DNA of 64,000 nt, taken from assembly GCF_013389665.1 (NCBI RefSeq), contig NZ_CP058316.1:806001-870000 (forward strand), given 5' to 3'. The DNA is from Microbacterium oleivorans. Lineage in GTDB: Bacteria; Actinomycetota; Actinomycetes; Actinomycetales; Microbacteriaceae. Both the position numbers and the translations under genes were made by a program. The number at the start of each line of letters is the position of its first letter. Position 1 is the first letter of the stretch. Shown here in pieces: positions 45,977 to 54,565 of the stretch. The notes under the pieces are model-generated. The model saw nothing but the letters and a program-made list of their open reading frames with translations, did not search any database and was not told where the DNA came from.

Positions 45977-46567
45977 ATGGGCTGGGCCGGGGATGGGGAT
46001 GCGCGTCGTCGGCGCGCCCTCCGTGGCACCGCCTCAGCTGCCGTGGCGACGACGCTCGCGGCCACCGCGCACACCATCTCGGGCGGTCTCGCCCCGCTGT
46101 GGCTGATCGTCGCCACGACGCTCCTGGTCACTCCGGCAGCCGTCTGGCTGGTCGGACGCGCGCCGTCGGTCTGGCGTACGACGGCGGTCGTCCTCGCGAG
46201 TCAGGGCCTCTTCCACACCTTCTTCTCGATCGCAGGCTCCGCCGACCTCGGCGCGGCCGCCGTCCACCTGCACTCTGCCGCGCCCGCGGCGTTCGGCTCG
46301 GCGACGCCGCACGTCCATGTCGCGGGCGCCTCGATGTCGGCGACCCACGTGATCGCGGCCGCGCTGACGGTGGCCGTCCTCGTCTCCGGCGAGCGTCTGA
46401 TCGGGATCGTGGCACGCGGCATGCGCCGCCTCGAGCGCATGCTGTCGCCGATCGTCCCCCCGCCGGCGCTCATCCGCTCCGCTCCCTCTCGTCACCGCCG
46501 GTTCACCCCGGCGCGCCGTGTGCGTTCGTCCCTCTCGTTGCGCGGGCCGCCGGTCACCACCGCGTGA
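45977..46567 (+). CDS. Hypothetical membrane protein upstream of ycnI
   Basis: 196 residues with about four membrane segments, small residues dominating, and a His-rich stretch between two of them (AAVHLHSAAPAAFGSATPHV, then HVAG). The C-terminal 40 residues are basic. I recognise no domain, but the location 59 bp before ycnI and the histidine cluster suggest a metal-related, perhaps copper, function. The ATG lies seven bases behind a -10 box. The pair is transcribed away from rseP. Confidence 0.65.
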   Translation: MGWAGDGDARRRRALRGTASAAVATTLAATAHTISGGLAPLWLIVATTLLVTPAAVWLVGRAPSVWRTTAVVLASQGLFHTFFSIAGSADLGAAAVHLHSAAPAAFGSATPHVHVAGASMSATHVIAAALTVAVLVSGERLIGIVARGMRRLERMLSPIVPPPALIRSAPSRHRRFTPARRVRSSLSLRGPPVTTA

Positions 46568-46626
46568 TCCGACCCTTCCCCTTCGCGGCGCCGCACGACG
46601 CGGGCCGCATGTTCCGAGAGAGACCC

Positions 46627-47319
46627 ATGACCCGTACCGCTCCCGCGCGCCGCCGCGCGCGTCTCGCCGTCGGCATCACCGCCGGCGCCGCCCTCGCCCT
46701 CGCCCTGCCCCTCGCGGCATCCGCCCATGTGCACGTGACCCCGGAAGAGGTCGCCGCCGACGGCTCCACCCGGATCGACTTCTCGTTCAGCCACGGCTGC
46801 GACGGATCGCCGACCACCGCGCTCGTCGTCGACATCCCGGCCGAGGCCCAGGGCGCGACTCCGGTCGTCGACGGCGCCTGGACCATCACCACCGAGACCG
46901 GCGATGCGGGCATCCCGACGCGGATCACCTACACCGCGGTCGCCCCGATCCCGGACGCCTACGCCGCCTCGGCCGGGATGAACGTGATCTTCCCCGGCTC
47001 CACCGAGGGCGAGAGCTTCGCGTTCCCCGTGACCCAGCAGTGCGAGGCGGGAGAGGCCGCCTGGACGCAGCTGGCCGAGGACGGTCAGGACCCGCACGAC
47101 CTCGACTACCCGGCGCCCGTCGTCGTCGTGGGCGCCGCCGCCGCGGAAAGCGATCACGGCGACGAACACGGGTCGGGCGACACCGCACAGGCGGCCGACG
47201 CCGAGAACGCGGCGGCGAGCGCGCCCGCGGCCGACCCGCTCCCGATCTGGCTCTCGGTGGGCGCCCTGGTCGTCGCCGCAGCGGCGCTCGTCCTCGCCAT
47301 CGCCCGCCGACGCGCCTGA
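46627..47319 (+). CDS. ycnI: YcnI-family copper-binding protein
   Basis: 230 residues from ATG 46627. A twin-arginine-free signal peptide ends LPLAASA, leaving a mature start HVHVTPEEV; an N-terminal His of this kind takes part in copper binding in Bacillus YcnI. The domain continues with SHGCDGSPTTALVVDIP and VTQQCEAGEAAW; a Glu/Asp/Ala-rich linker and one C-terminal membrane helix (LSVGALVVAAAALVLAIARR) anchor it outside the cell. The gene before it encodes a His-rich membrane protein. A strong hairpin follows the stop. Confidence 0.9.
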   Translation: MTRTAPARRRARLAVGITAGAALALALPLAASAHVHVTPEEVAADGSTRIDFSFSHGCDGSPTTALVVDIPAEAQGATPVVDGAWTITTETGDAGIPTRITYTAVAPIPDAYAASAGMNVIFPGSTEGESFAFPVTQQCEAGEAAWTQLAEDGQDPHDLDYPAPVVVVGAAAAESDHGDEHGSGDTAQAADAENAAASAPAADPLPIWLSVGALVVAAAALVLAIARRRA

Positions 47320-47322
47320 CAC

Positions 47323-47359
47323 GTCGGGGCGGACGCGCACACGACGTGTCCGCCCCGAC
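47323..47359 (+). terminator. Hairpin terminator after ycnI
   Basis: Perfect 12-bp stem GTCGGGGCGGAC / GTCCGCCCCGAC with a 13-nt loop. Confidence 0.85.
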
Positions 47360-47383
47360 CCCGGGATGACAGAATGGTCGGCA

Positions 47384-48991
47384 ATGCCTACCGACGCCCC
47401 GAATCTCCCTCCCGTTCTTCGTCCCGAGAACCCCCCGCGCCGCGCACTCGATGAGCTGGCCGCGCACGTGGGCGGGCGGATCGTCGGCGATCCCGACGGC
47501 GTGACCGTCACCGGGATCACCCTGGCGACCGCGGACCTGCGGCCGGGTGAGGCGTTCGTCGCCGTGCGCGGAGCCGCGCGACACGGCGCGGAGTTCGCCC
47601 GGGTGGCGGCCGAGACCGGTGCGGCGGCGATCGTCACCGATGCCGCCGGCGTCGAGCTCGCCGCCGGGGTCGGACTTCCCGTCGTCGTGGTCGACGATCC
47701 ACGCGCGTCGCTGGGCGAGCTGTCGGCGTGGGTGTACGGCACCGGACGCGATGACCGTCTGCCGCTGCTGCTGGCGACGACCGGCACCAATGGCAAGACG
47801 AGCGTCTCGCACCTCATCGAGGGCATCCTCGGTCAGCTCGGCGCCGTGACCGGACTGTCGTCGACGGCGGAACGCCACATCGCGGGCGAGGTCATCGTGT
47901 CGCGTCTCACCACCCCCGAGGCGTCCGAATTCCACGCCTTGCTCGCCCTGATGCGGGAACGCGGCGTCGAGGCCGTCGCCGTCGAGGTGAGTGCTCAGGC
48001 GCTGACGCGCCACCGCGTCGACGGCGTGATGTTCGACGTCGCCGGCTTCACCAACCTCACTCACGATCATCTCGACGACTATCGCGACATGGCCGAGTAC
48101 TTCGAGGCCAAGGTGCCGCTGTTCCGCGCCGACCGCTCCCGCCGCGGAGTCGTCTGCCTCGACTCGGCGGCCGGCGCCGACATCGTCGCCCGCTCAGAGG
48201 TCCCCGTCGTCACGATCGTCACCCCCGCGATCGCGCACGATCCGGCGTCCGCGGCCGACTGGAGGGTCGAGATCCTCGACGAGCGCCAGGACGGCACCGA
48301 GTTCCGCCTCGTCGGGCCCGAGGGGCGGTCGCTCACGACCACCGTTCCGGTCATCGGCCCGCACATGGCCGCCAACGCCGGCCTCGCGATCGTGATGCTC
48401 CTCGAGGGCGGGTACGCGTGGGACGTGCTCGTGAGCGCGCTCGACGGCGGTCGGATCGAGGCCCATCTGCCCGGGCGCACGCAGCGCGTGTCGGGCGATG
48501 AGGGGCCGGCCGTGTACGTCGACTTCGGACACTCCCCCGACGCGTTCGAGAAGACCCTCGCGGCGGTGCGTCGGGTGACGCCCGGCACGGTCGTGATGGT
48601 CTTCGGCGCCGACGGCGACCGCGACAAGACCAAACGTCACGACATGGGAGCCACGGCCGTGCTCGGCAGTGACATCCTGATCGTGACCGACCACCACCCG
48701 CGGTTCGAAGACCCGGACACCATCCGGGCGACGCTGATCGAGGGCGCACGCCGCGCCCGACCCGACGCCGACGTCCGCGAGTGCTCACCGCCCGAGCGTG
48801 CGATCGTCGAGGCCGTCTCGCTGGTGGGCGACGGCGACGCGATCCTCTGGGCGGGCCCGGGGCATCAGGACTACCGCGACATCCGCGGCGTCCGCACGCC
48901 GTACTCCGCGCGCGAGCTCGCACGTCGAGCGTTGCACGACGCCGGGTGGCCGGTGCCCGAACCCAGCTGGGCGGTGCCGTACCCCGACTGA
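47384..48991 (+). CDS. Mur ligase, MurE-like
   Basis: 535 residues. N-terminal UDP-MurNAc-binding domain (VTGITLATADLRPGEAFVAV), ATP loop TGTNGKTS at 133-140, the carbamylated-lysine region YFEAKVPLF (Lys243) and a C-terminal domain with FGADGDRDKTKR. The motif DNPR, which marks meso-diaminopimelate-adding MurE, is replaced by DHHPR (436-440). Microbacterium peptidoglycan carries other diamino acids (lysine or ornithine type), which would fit. It is outside a dcw cluster, so it could be a second paralogue. ATG 47384 lies eight bases behind CAGAAT; 47366 is an alternative start. Confidence 0.82.
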   Translation: MPTDAPNLPPVLRPENPPRRALDELAAHVGGRIVGDPDGVTVTGITLATADLRPGEAFVAVRGAARHGAEFARVAAETGAAAIVTDAAGVELAAGVGLPVVVVDDPRASLGELSAWVYGTGRDDRLPLLLATTGTNGKTSVSHLIEGILGQLGAVTGLSSTAERHIAGEVIVSRLTTPEASEFHALLALMRERGVEAVAVEVSAQALTRHRVDGVMFDVAGFTNLTHDHLDDYRDMAEYFEAKVPLFRADRSRRGVVCLDSAAGADIVARSEVPVVTIVTPAIAHDPASAADWRVEILDERQDGTEFRLVGPEGRSLTTTVPVIGPHMAANAGLAIVMLLEGGYAWDVLVSALDGGRIEAHLPGRTQRVSGDEGPAVYVDFGHSPDAFEKTLAAVRRVTPGTVVMVFGADGDRDKTKRHDMGATAVLGSDILIVTDHHPRFEDPDTIRATLIEGARRARPDADVRECSPPERAIVEAVSLVGDGDAILWAGPGHQDYRDIRGVRTPYSARELARRALHDAGWPVPEPSWAVPYPD

Positions 48992-48999
48992 GCGTGTTT

Positions 49000-49015
49000 G
49001 TGGTCGGACCACTGT
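49000..49015 (+). promoter_or_regulatory. LldR/FadR-type operator upstream of pflB
   Basis: GTGGTCGGACCAC (49000-49012) is a perfect palindrome and contains TGGTCGGACCA, the FadR-subfamily pattern TGGTCnGACCA. It is followed by TGT, so CGGACCACTGT (49005-49015) is identical to 11286-11296 over the lldRD promoter. It lies nine bases after the MurE-like gene stop and 160 bp before pflB. Confidence 0.65.
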
Positions 49016-49172
49016 GAAAAACAGTCGCCTCACCGTGCTCCTGTGCCCCTCGTGCACGATCCCGGGCGGCTGACGAGTCCCGGCGTAGCGTCGGGTGCAG
49101 GCACGCCGCGGCAGGCACGATCAGCGCCTTCCCCGCTCCCCGGCGGGCCTTCCGACCAGCGAAGGACCCACG

Positions 49173-51443
49173 ATGAGCACAGTCATCCCCACCTCGACAG
49201 CACACGACGACGCTGTACCCGCGGCGTGGGAGGCCTTCGCGCCGGGGCCGTGGCAGGACGACATCGACGTCCGAGACTTCATCCAGCGCACCTACGCGCC
49301 CTACACCGGCGACGCCTCGTTCCTGGTCGGACCGACCGCCCGCACCACCGGTCTGTGGCAGACCTTGAGCGAGATGTTCCCCGCTGAGCGCGAGCGCGGC
49401 GTCTACGACGTCGACGCCGAGACGCCCTCGACGATCACGTCGCACGCGCCGGGCTACATCCGCCGCGACGACGAGCTCATCGTCGGCCTGCAGACCGACG
49501 CCCCGCTGCGTCGCGCGATCATGCCGAACGGCGGATGGCGCATGGTCAAGGGCGCGCTCGAGACCTACGGATACCCCGTGGATCCGACGCTCGAGACGAT
49601 CTTCACCCGCTACCGCAAGACCCACAACGACGGCGTCTTCGACGTCTACCCGCCGGCCGTGCGGCGCGCGCGCAGCAGCCACATCATCACCGGGCTCCCC
49701 GACGCCTACGGCCGCGGGCGCATCATCGGCGACTACCGTCGTGTCGCCCTGTACGGCACCGATGCTCTCGTGGCGGCGAAGAACGTCGAGCGCGCGGAGC
49801 TCGACATGCACCCCTCGACCGAGAACATCCTGCGCTCGCGGGAGGAGAACGCCGAGCAGATCCGGGCTCTGCACGAGCTCGCCGCGATGGCGGCCTCGTA
49901 CGGCTTCGACATCACGCGGCCGGCCGCGACGGCCCGCGAGGCGATCCAGTGGCTGTACTTCGCCTACCTCGGGGCGGTGAAGGAGCAGAACGGCGCCGCG
50001 ATGAGCTTCGGACGCAACACCGCGTTCCTCGACTCCTTCATCGAGCGCGACCTCGCCCGCGGCGTGCTCGACGAGACCGGCGCCCAGGAGCTCGTGGACG
50101 ATCTCGTGATCAAGCTGCGCATCGTGCGGTTCCTGCGCACCCCTGAGTACGACTCGCTGTTCTCGGGCGACCCCACATGGGTCACCGAGTCGATCGGCGG
50201 TGTCGGAGAGGACGGGCGCACCCTCGTGACCAAGACCGCCTTCCGCTTCCTGCAGACGCTCTACAACCTCGGTCCCGCCCCCGAGCCGAACCTCACCGTC
50301 CTGTGGACCGACGCCCTCCCCGAGGGGTTCAAGGAGTTCTGCGCCCAGGTCTCGATCGACACCTCGTCGATCCAGTACGAATCCGACGACCACATCCGCG
50401 CCCTCTGCGGCGACGATGCGGCCATCGCGTGCTGCGTGTCGCCGATGACCGTCGGCAAGCAGATGCAGTTCTTCGGCGCGCGGGTCAACCTCGCCAAGAC
50501 GTTGCTGTACGCCATCAACGGCGGACGCGACGAGGTCAGCGGCCGGCAGATCGCGCCGGCCGCGGCCCCCGTCTCGGGAGACGTGCTCGTGTACGACGAC
50601 GTGCGCGAGCGCTTCCGGACGATGATGGAGTGGCTCGCCGAGACCTACGTCGACGCGCTCAACTGCATCCACTTCATGCACGACAAGTACGCGTACGAAA
50701 GACTCGAGATGGCGCTGCACGACGGCAATGTCCTGCGCACCATGGCGTGCGGGATCGCCGGGCTCTCGGTCGCCGCCGACTCGCTCTCGGCGATCCGATA
50801 CGCCCGCGTCGAGCCGGTGCGTGACGCCTCGGGGCTCGTGGTGGACTACCTCGTCCACGGCGACTTCCCCGCGTTCGGCAACGACGACGACCGCGTCGAC
50901 GAGATCGCGCGCGAGCTGGTGTCGGACTTCATGGCGATGATCCGCCGTCACGAGACGTACCGCGACGCGGTGCACACCCAGTCGGTGCTGACGATCACCT
51001 CCAACGTCGTCTACGGCAAGGCCACGGGCAACACCCCGGACGGCCGACGCGCGGGCCAGCCGTTCGCCCCGGGGGCCAACCCGATGAACGGTCGCGACAC
51101 GCACGGCATGCTCGCCGCAGCGCTCTCGGTCGCGAAGCTCCCCTTCGACCAGGCCCAGGACGGCATCTCGCTGACGACGACGGTGACACCCGGCGGCCTC
51201 GGTCGCACCGCGCCGGAGCGCGTACGCAACCTGGTCGGGCTGCTCGACGCCCAGATGGCCTCGGAGGGTTACCACCTCAACGTCAACGTCCTCACGCGCG
51301 AGACGCTCGAGGACGCCATGGTCAACCCCGAGAAGTACCCGCAGCTGACCATCCGGGTCTCGGGCTACGCGGTCAACTTCGTGCGGTTGACGCGCGAGCA
51401 GCAGCTCGACGTCCTCAGCCGCACATTCCACACGGGAGTCTGA
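49173..51443 (+). CDS. pflB: Formate C-acetyltransferase (pyruvate formate-lyase)
   Basis: 756 residues; ATG 49173 after GAAGGA. The adjacent catalytic cysteines are C420-C421 in AIACCVSPM and the glycyl radical is Gly731 in RVSGYAV. Full length matches the PflB family. It converts pyruvate and CoA to formate and acetyl-CoA without oxygen. Its activating enzyme follows after 5 bp. An LldR-type palindrome lies upstream. The presence of pflBA indicates an ability to use pyruvate under low oxygen, not the usual picture of an obligate aerobe. Confidence 0.96.
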   Translation: MSTVIPTSTAHDDAVPAAWEAFAPGPWQDDIDVRDFIQRTYAPYTGDASFLVGPTARTTGLWQTLSEMFPAERERGVYDVDAETPSTITSHAPGYIRRDDELIVGLQTDAPLRRAIMPNGGWRMVKGALETYGYPVDPTLETIFTRYRKTHNDGVFDVYPPAVRRARSSHIITGLPDAYGRGRIIGDYRRVALYGTDALVAAKNVERAELDMHPSTENILRSREENAEQIRALHELAAMAASYGFDITRPAATAREAIQWLYFAYLGAVKEQNGAAMSFGRNTAFLDSFIERDLARGVLDETGAQELVDDLVIKLRIVRFLRTPEYDSLFSGDPTWVTESIGGVGEDGRTLVTKTAFRFLQTLYNLGPAPEPNLTVLWTDALPEGFKEFCAQVSIDTSSIQYESDDHIRALCGDDAAIACCVSPMTVGKQMQFFGARVNLAKTLLYAINGGRDEVSGRQIAPAAAPVSGDVLVYDDVRERFRTMMEWLAETYVDALNCIHFMHDKYAYERLEMALHDGNVLRTMACGIAGLSVAADSLSAIRYARVEPVRDASGLVVDYLVHGDFPAFGNDDDRVDEIARELVSDFMAMIRRHETYRDAVHTQSVLTITSNVVYGKATGNTPDGRRAGQPFAPGANPMNGRDTHGMLAAALSVAKLPFDQAQDGISLTTTVTPGGLGRTAPERVRNLVGLLDAQMASEGYHLNVNVLTRETLEDAMVNPEKYPQLTIRVSGYAVNFVRLTREQQLDVLSRTFHTGV

Positions 51444-51448
51444 GTCCC

Positions 51449-52261
51449 GTGTCCGCCATCCTGGTGCCGGGCGCATCGAACGCCGCTGATCCGGGCGGTT
51501 CCCCGCGCGATCGTCTCGCAGCGCGACGCTCGGGGAACATCGCCAGCGTGCACTCCTGGGAGCTCGTCACTTCCGTGGACGGCCCCGGCACCAGGATGAC
51601 CCTCTTCCTCGCAGGCTGCCCCCTGCGCTGCCAGTACTGCCACAACCCCGACACGTGGCGTCAGCGCGACGGCGAGCTGACGGCGATCGACGACGTCGTG
51701 GGGCGCCTCCGCCGATACCTGCCGGTGTTCCGGGCGACCGGCGGCGGCCTGACGATCTCGGGCGGCGAGCCGCTGCAGCAGGCTGCGTTCGTCACGCGAC
51801 TGGCGCGGGCGGCTGCCGCGATGGGCGTGCACGTCGCCCTCGACACCTCCGGAAACCTCGGCCGCGCGGCATCCGACGAGCTTCTCGACGACCTCTCGCT
51901 CGTTCTGCTGGACGTCAAGTCGGGCCTGCCCGAGACGTACCGCGAGGTGACCGGACGCGACCTGCGGCCGACGATCGAGTTCGGCGACCGCCTGGCGGCC
52001 CGTGATGTTCCGGCGTGGGTCCGCTTCGTCCTCGTACCCGGACTCACCGACGCCCCCGAGAACGTGGATGCCGTCGCCGGCACCGTCGCGGGCTGGCCCA
52101 ACGTCCAGCGCGTCGAAGTGCTCCCGTTCCACCAGATGGGCACGTCGAAGTGGGAGCGCCTCGGAATCGCCTACCCCTTGGCCGGTCGAGCCACCCCTGA
52201 CGAGGCTCTGCTCGCTCGGGTTCGCGCGCAGTTCGCGGCGCGCGGTCTCACGGTCTACTGA
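51449..52261 (+). CDS. pflA: Pyruvate formate-lyase-activating enzyme
   Basis: 270 residues, GTG start five bases after the pflB stop. Radical SAM cluster as C57-x3-C61-x2-C64 in GCPLRCQYCHNP, then LTISGGEPLQQ (SAM-binding) and LLDVKSG. It forms the glycyl radical on PflB using SAM and a 4Fe-4S cluster. The first 35 residues are an extension not typical of the family, and an internal start near residue 34 is possible. It converges on dxr with a gap of 10 bp. Confidence 0.94.
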   Translation: MSAILVPGASNAADPGGSPRDRLAARRSGNIASVHSWELVTSVDGPGTRMTLFLAGCPLRCQYCHNPDTWRQRDGELTAIDDVVGRLRRYLPVFRATGGGLTISGGEPLQQAAFVTRLARAAAAMGVHVALDTSGNLGRAASDELLDDLSLVLLDVKSGLPETYREVTGRDLRPTIEFGDRLAARDVPAWVRFVLVPGLTDAPENVDAVAGTVAGWPNVQRVEVLPFHQMGTSKWERLGIAYPLAGRATPDEALLARVRAQFAARGLTVY

Positions 52262-52271
52262 GCGGGACGGC

Positions 52272-53357
52272 TCACCGGGCGGCCGCGATCGCGCGGTCGG
52301 CGGCCGCACGGGCCCACGTCTCTGCTTCGCCGAGCGACTCGCGAGTGAGTTCGGCGGGAGCATCGTGGGCGTCGACGACGCGCTCGATCGTCTCGACGAT
52401 GCCGGGAAAGGTGAGCGCCCCCGCGTGGAACGCCGCCACGGCCTGCTCGTTCGCCGCATTGAAGACGGCGGGATAGGTCGCTCCCGCCCGGCCGACGCGG
52501 CTGGCGAGCGCGACGGCGGGGAACGCCTCGACGTCGAGCGGCTCGAAGGTCCACGCCGTGGCGCGGCTCCAGTCGATGGGGGCACCGACGCCGGCGACGC
52601 GGTGCGGCCAGTCCAGGCCGAGCGAGATCGGCAGGCGCATGTCGGGCGGCGAAGCCTGAGCGATGGTCGAGCCGTCGACGAACTCGACCATCGAGTGCAC
52701 CACCGACTGCGGGTGCACGACGACGTCGATGCGGTCGTAGTCGATACCGAAGAGCAGATGCGCCTCGATGACCTCGAGCCCCTTGTTCACGAGTGTCGCG
52801 GAGTTGGTGGTCACGACCACGCCCATGTCCCACGTCGGGTGCGCCAGTGCCTGCGCGGGCGTGACGTCGGCGAGCTCGCTGCGGCGGCGTCCGCGGAACG
52901 GACCGCCCGAGGCGGTGAGCACGAGGCGCCGCACTTCGGCGTGCTCGCCCGCGCGCATCGCCTGAGCGATGGCGGAATGCTCGGAATCCACCGGAACGAT
53001 CTGACCGGGCGCGGCGAGGGAGGTCACCAAGGAGCCCCCGACGATGAGCGATTCCTTGTTCGCCAGGGCGAGGGTGCGCCCGGTCTCGAGAGCCGCGAGG
53101 GTGGGGCCGAGCCCCACCGACCCGGTGATGCCGTTGAGCACGACGTCGGCGTCCACATCGCGGACGAGCTGCTCGGCGTCTGCCGCGCCGAGGGCCGTCT
53201 CGGTGACGCCGAACCGAGCGGCCTGCTGCTCGAGCAGTGCCCGGTTGCTGCCGGCTGCGAGCCCGGCGACGGCGAAACGATCGCAGTTCGCCTCGATCAC
53301 GTCGAGCGCCTGGGTGCCGATCGATCCGGTGGAGCCGAGGATGAGCACGCGACGCAT
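52272..53357 (-). CDS. dxr: 1-deoxy-D-xylulose 5-phosphate reductoisomerase
   Basis: 361 residues. NADPH site [16 protein letters not shown], catalytic residues in [11 protein letters not shown] and [10 protein letters not shown], and metal-binding [10 protein letters not shown]. It forms 2-C-methylerythritol 4-phosphate, the committed MEP pathway step. It is the first member in the minus-strand backbone that leads to rseP and ispG, from which it is separated by the pfl, MurE-like and ycnI genes. Confidence 0.96.
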   Translation of the reverse strand: MRRVLILGSTGSIGTQALDVIEANCDRFAVAGLAAGSNRALLEQQAARFGVTETALGAADAEQLVRDVDADVVLNGITGSVGLGPTLAALETGRTLALANKESLIVGGSLVTSLAAPGQIVPVDSEHSAIAQAMRAGEHAEVRRLVLTASGGPFRGRRRSELADVTPAQALAHPTWDMGVVVTTNSATLVNKGLEVIEAHLLFGIDYDRIDVVVHPQSVVHSMVEFVDGSTIAQASPPDMRLPISLGLDWPHRVAGVGAPIDWSRATAWTFEPLDVEAFPAVALASRVGRAGATYPAVFNAANEQAVAAFHAGALTFPGIVETIERVVDAHDAPAELTRESLGEAETWARAAADRAIAAAR

Positions 53358-53401
53358 GCCGTCAGCCTAGGCGCTCACCGACGGCCGTGACGGTGGTGCA
53401 C

Positions 53402-54415
53402 TCAGCCCGCGGCGGGTACCGGGGTGCGCTGCACGCCGAGGATGTCGACGACGAAGACCAGCGTCTCGTTCTGCAGCTCGCTGCCCTCCTCAGCACCGTA
53501 GCCGGCCGCAGGCGGGATGACCACGAGCACCTGGGAGCCGACCTGGTGCCCTTCGAGCGCCTGCTGGAACCCCGCGACCACGCCCGTCGTCGGGAAGGCG
53601 GCGGGCTGACCGCGATCCCAGCTGGAGTCGAAGACCGTGCCGTCCGACCACTTCACGCCGGTGTACTGCACGAAGGCGGTGTCGCCCGACTCGACGGTCG
53701 CGCCGTCGCCGGTCTTCAGGTCGGCCAGCTGCACCTCGGTGGGGGCGTCGCCGCCCGGAAGCGTGATGGTCGGGGCACCGTCGTCGGCGAGCTCCACGGT
53801 GGGCATGCCGTCGACGGCAGGCTGGTCGGTGCCGGTGGCACGGGTCTCGAGCTCGTCGACGCCCTCGGCGACCACGACGACCGACGTGCGGCCCTCGCCG
53901 AATGCCGACCCCGGGATGGCGAGGGCGGCGGTGGAGCCGAGCGGGGCGCATTCGAGCGCCGCGACGAAGACGGAGTACTGCTGCGGGTCGAGCAGGATCG
54001 GCACGAGGCCCGAGTCGTCGGGCGAGGTGTCCTGGGACTGTTCGAGCAGCTCGCCGGTGGCACCGTCGTAGATCGCGTAGGAGCCCGAGATCAGGTCGCC
54101 CGCGGCGAGGTCGGGACCATTGCCTTCGGCGGTGAGCGTGCGCTCGATCTCGGCCGGCTCGAGGCCGGGCGTGACCGTCGCGGTCAGCTCCGGCGCTGAG
54201 CCCGAGACCTCGATGCTGTCGGAGGACTCCCCCGGCTGGGCGTCGACGAGGCACTGCGACGGGGTGCCCGAGGCATCCGGGGTCGCGGACTCCGTGGGTG
54301 CGCCGCCTCCGGCACACCCGGCGAGGGCGAGCGCCGAGACGGCGGCGACGGACAGAGCGGCGAGCGGACGCAGACGCACGGGTGACCTCTTCGATCGGGA
54401 GACGGGAGCTCTCAT
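53402..54415 (-). CDS. FKBP-type peptidyl-prolyl isomerase lipoprotein
   Basis: 337 residues. Signal peptide with lipobox LALAGC. The C-terminal FKBP domain is typical (VQYTGVKWSDGTVFDSSWDR, GVVAGFQQALEGHQVGSQVL, then VIPPAAGYG). An upstream region of about 130 residues (DLAAGDLISGSYAIYDGATG and LECAPLGSTAALAIPGSAFG) looks like a second, degenerate FKBP domain. It would help folding of proteins outside the membrane. Confidence 0.88.
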   Translation of the reverse strand: MRAPVSRSKRSPVRLRPLAALSVAAVSALALAGCAGGGAPTESATPDASGTPSQCLVDAQPGESSDSIEVSGSAPELTATVTPGLEPAEIERTLTAEGNGPDLAAGDLISGSYAIYDGATGELLEQSQDTSPDDSGLVPILLDPQQYSVFVAALECAPLGSTAALAIPGSAFGEGRTSVVVVAEGVDELETRATGTDQPAVDGMPTVELADDGAPTITLPGGDAPTEVQLADLKTGDGATVESGDTAFVQYTGVKWSDGTVFDSSWDRGQPAAFPTTGVVAGFQQALEGHQVGSQVLVVIPPAAGYGAEEGSELQNETLVFVVDILGVQRTPVPAAG

Positions 54416-54447
54416 CCTCTCGCATTTCGATCAGTGCGGCCTGAGAG

Positions 54448-54483
54448 CCGCGGATGCCGACCCCGAAGGGCCGGCATCCGCGG
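54448..54483. terminator. Hairpin between the FKBP gene and the symporter gene
   Basis: Perfect 12-bp stem CCGCGGATGCCG (54448-54459) and CGGCATCCGCGG (54472-54483). It lies after the end of the symporter gene on the minus strand and before the FKBP start. Confidence 0.65.
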
Positions 54484-54522
54484 TGAGGATCGGCATCCGG
54501 TCCGAGAATCGCCGGCTCGAAC

Positions 54523-54549
54523 GGATTCCCACCGCGAAGGCGGATTCTC
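54523..54549 (+). repeat. 27-bp dispersed intergenic repeat, copy 2
   Basis: Starts GGATTCCCACCG and ends GGATTCTC; 23 of 27 positions match 41171-41197. It is the right part of a longer inverted structure (CCGAGAATC at 54502-54510 and GATTCTCGG at 54543-54551), 15 bp downstream of the symporter gene stop. Confidence 0.75.
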
Positions 54550-54565
54550 GGAACGACGGGGGGTC

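Noticed and set aside
48351..51476. Long minus-strand frame opposite the MurE-like gene and pflB
   Set aside because: Shadow of two certain genes; no recognisable domain.
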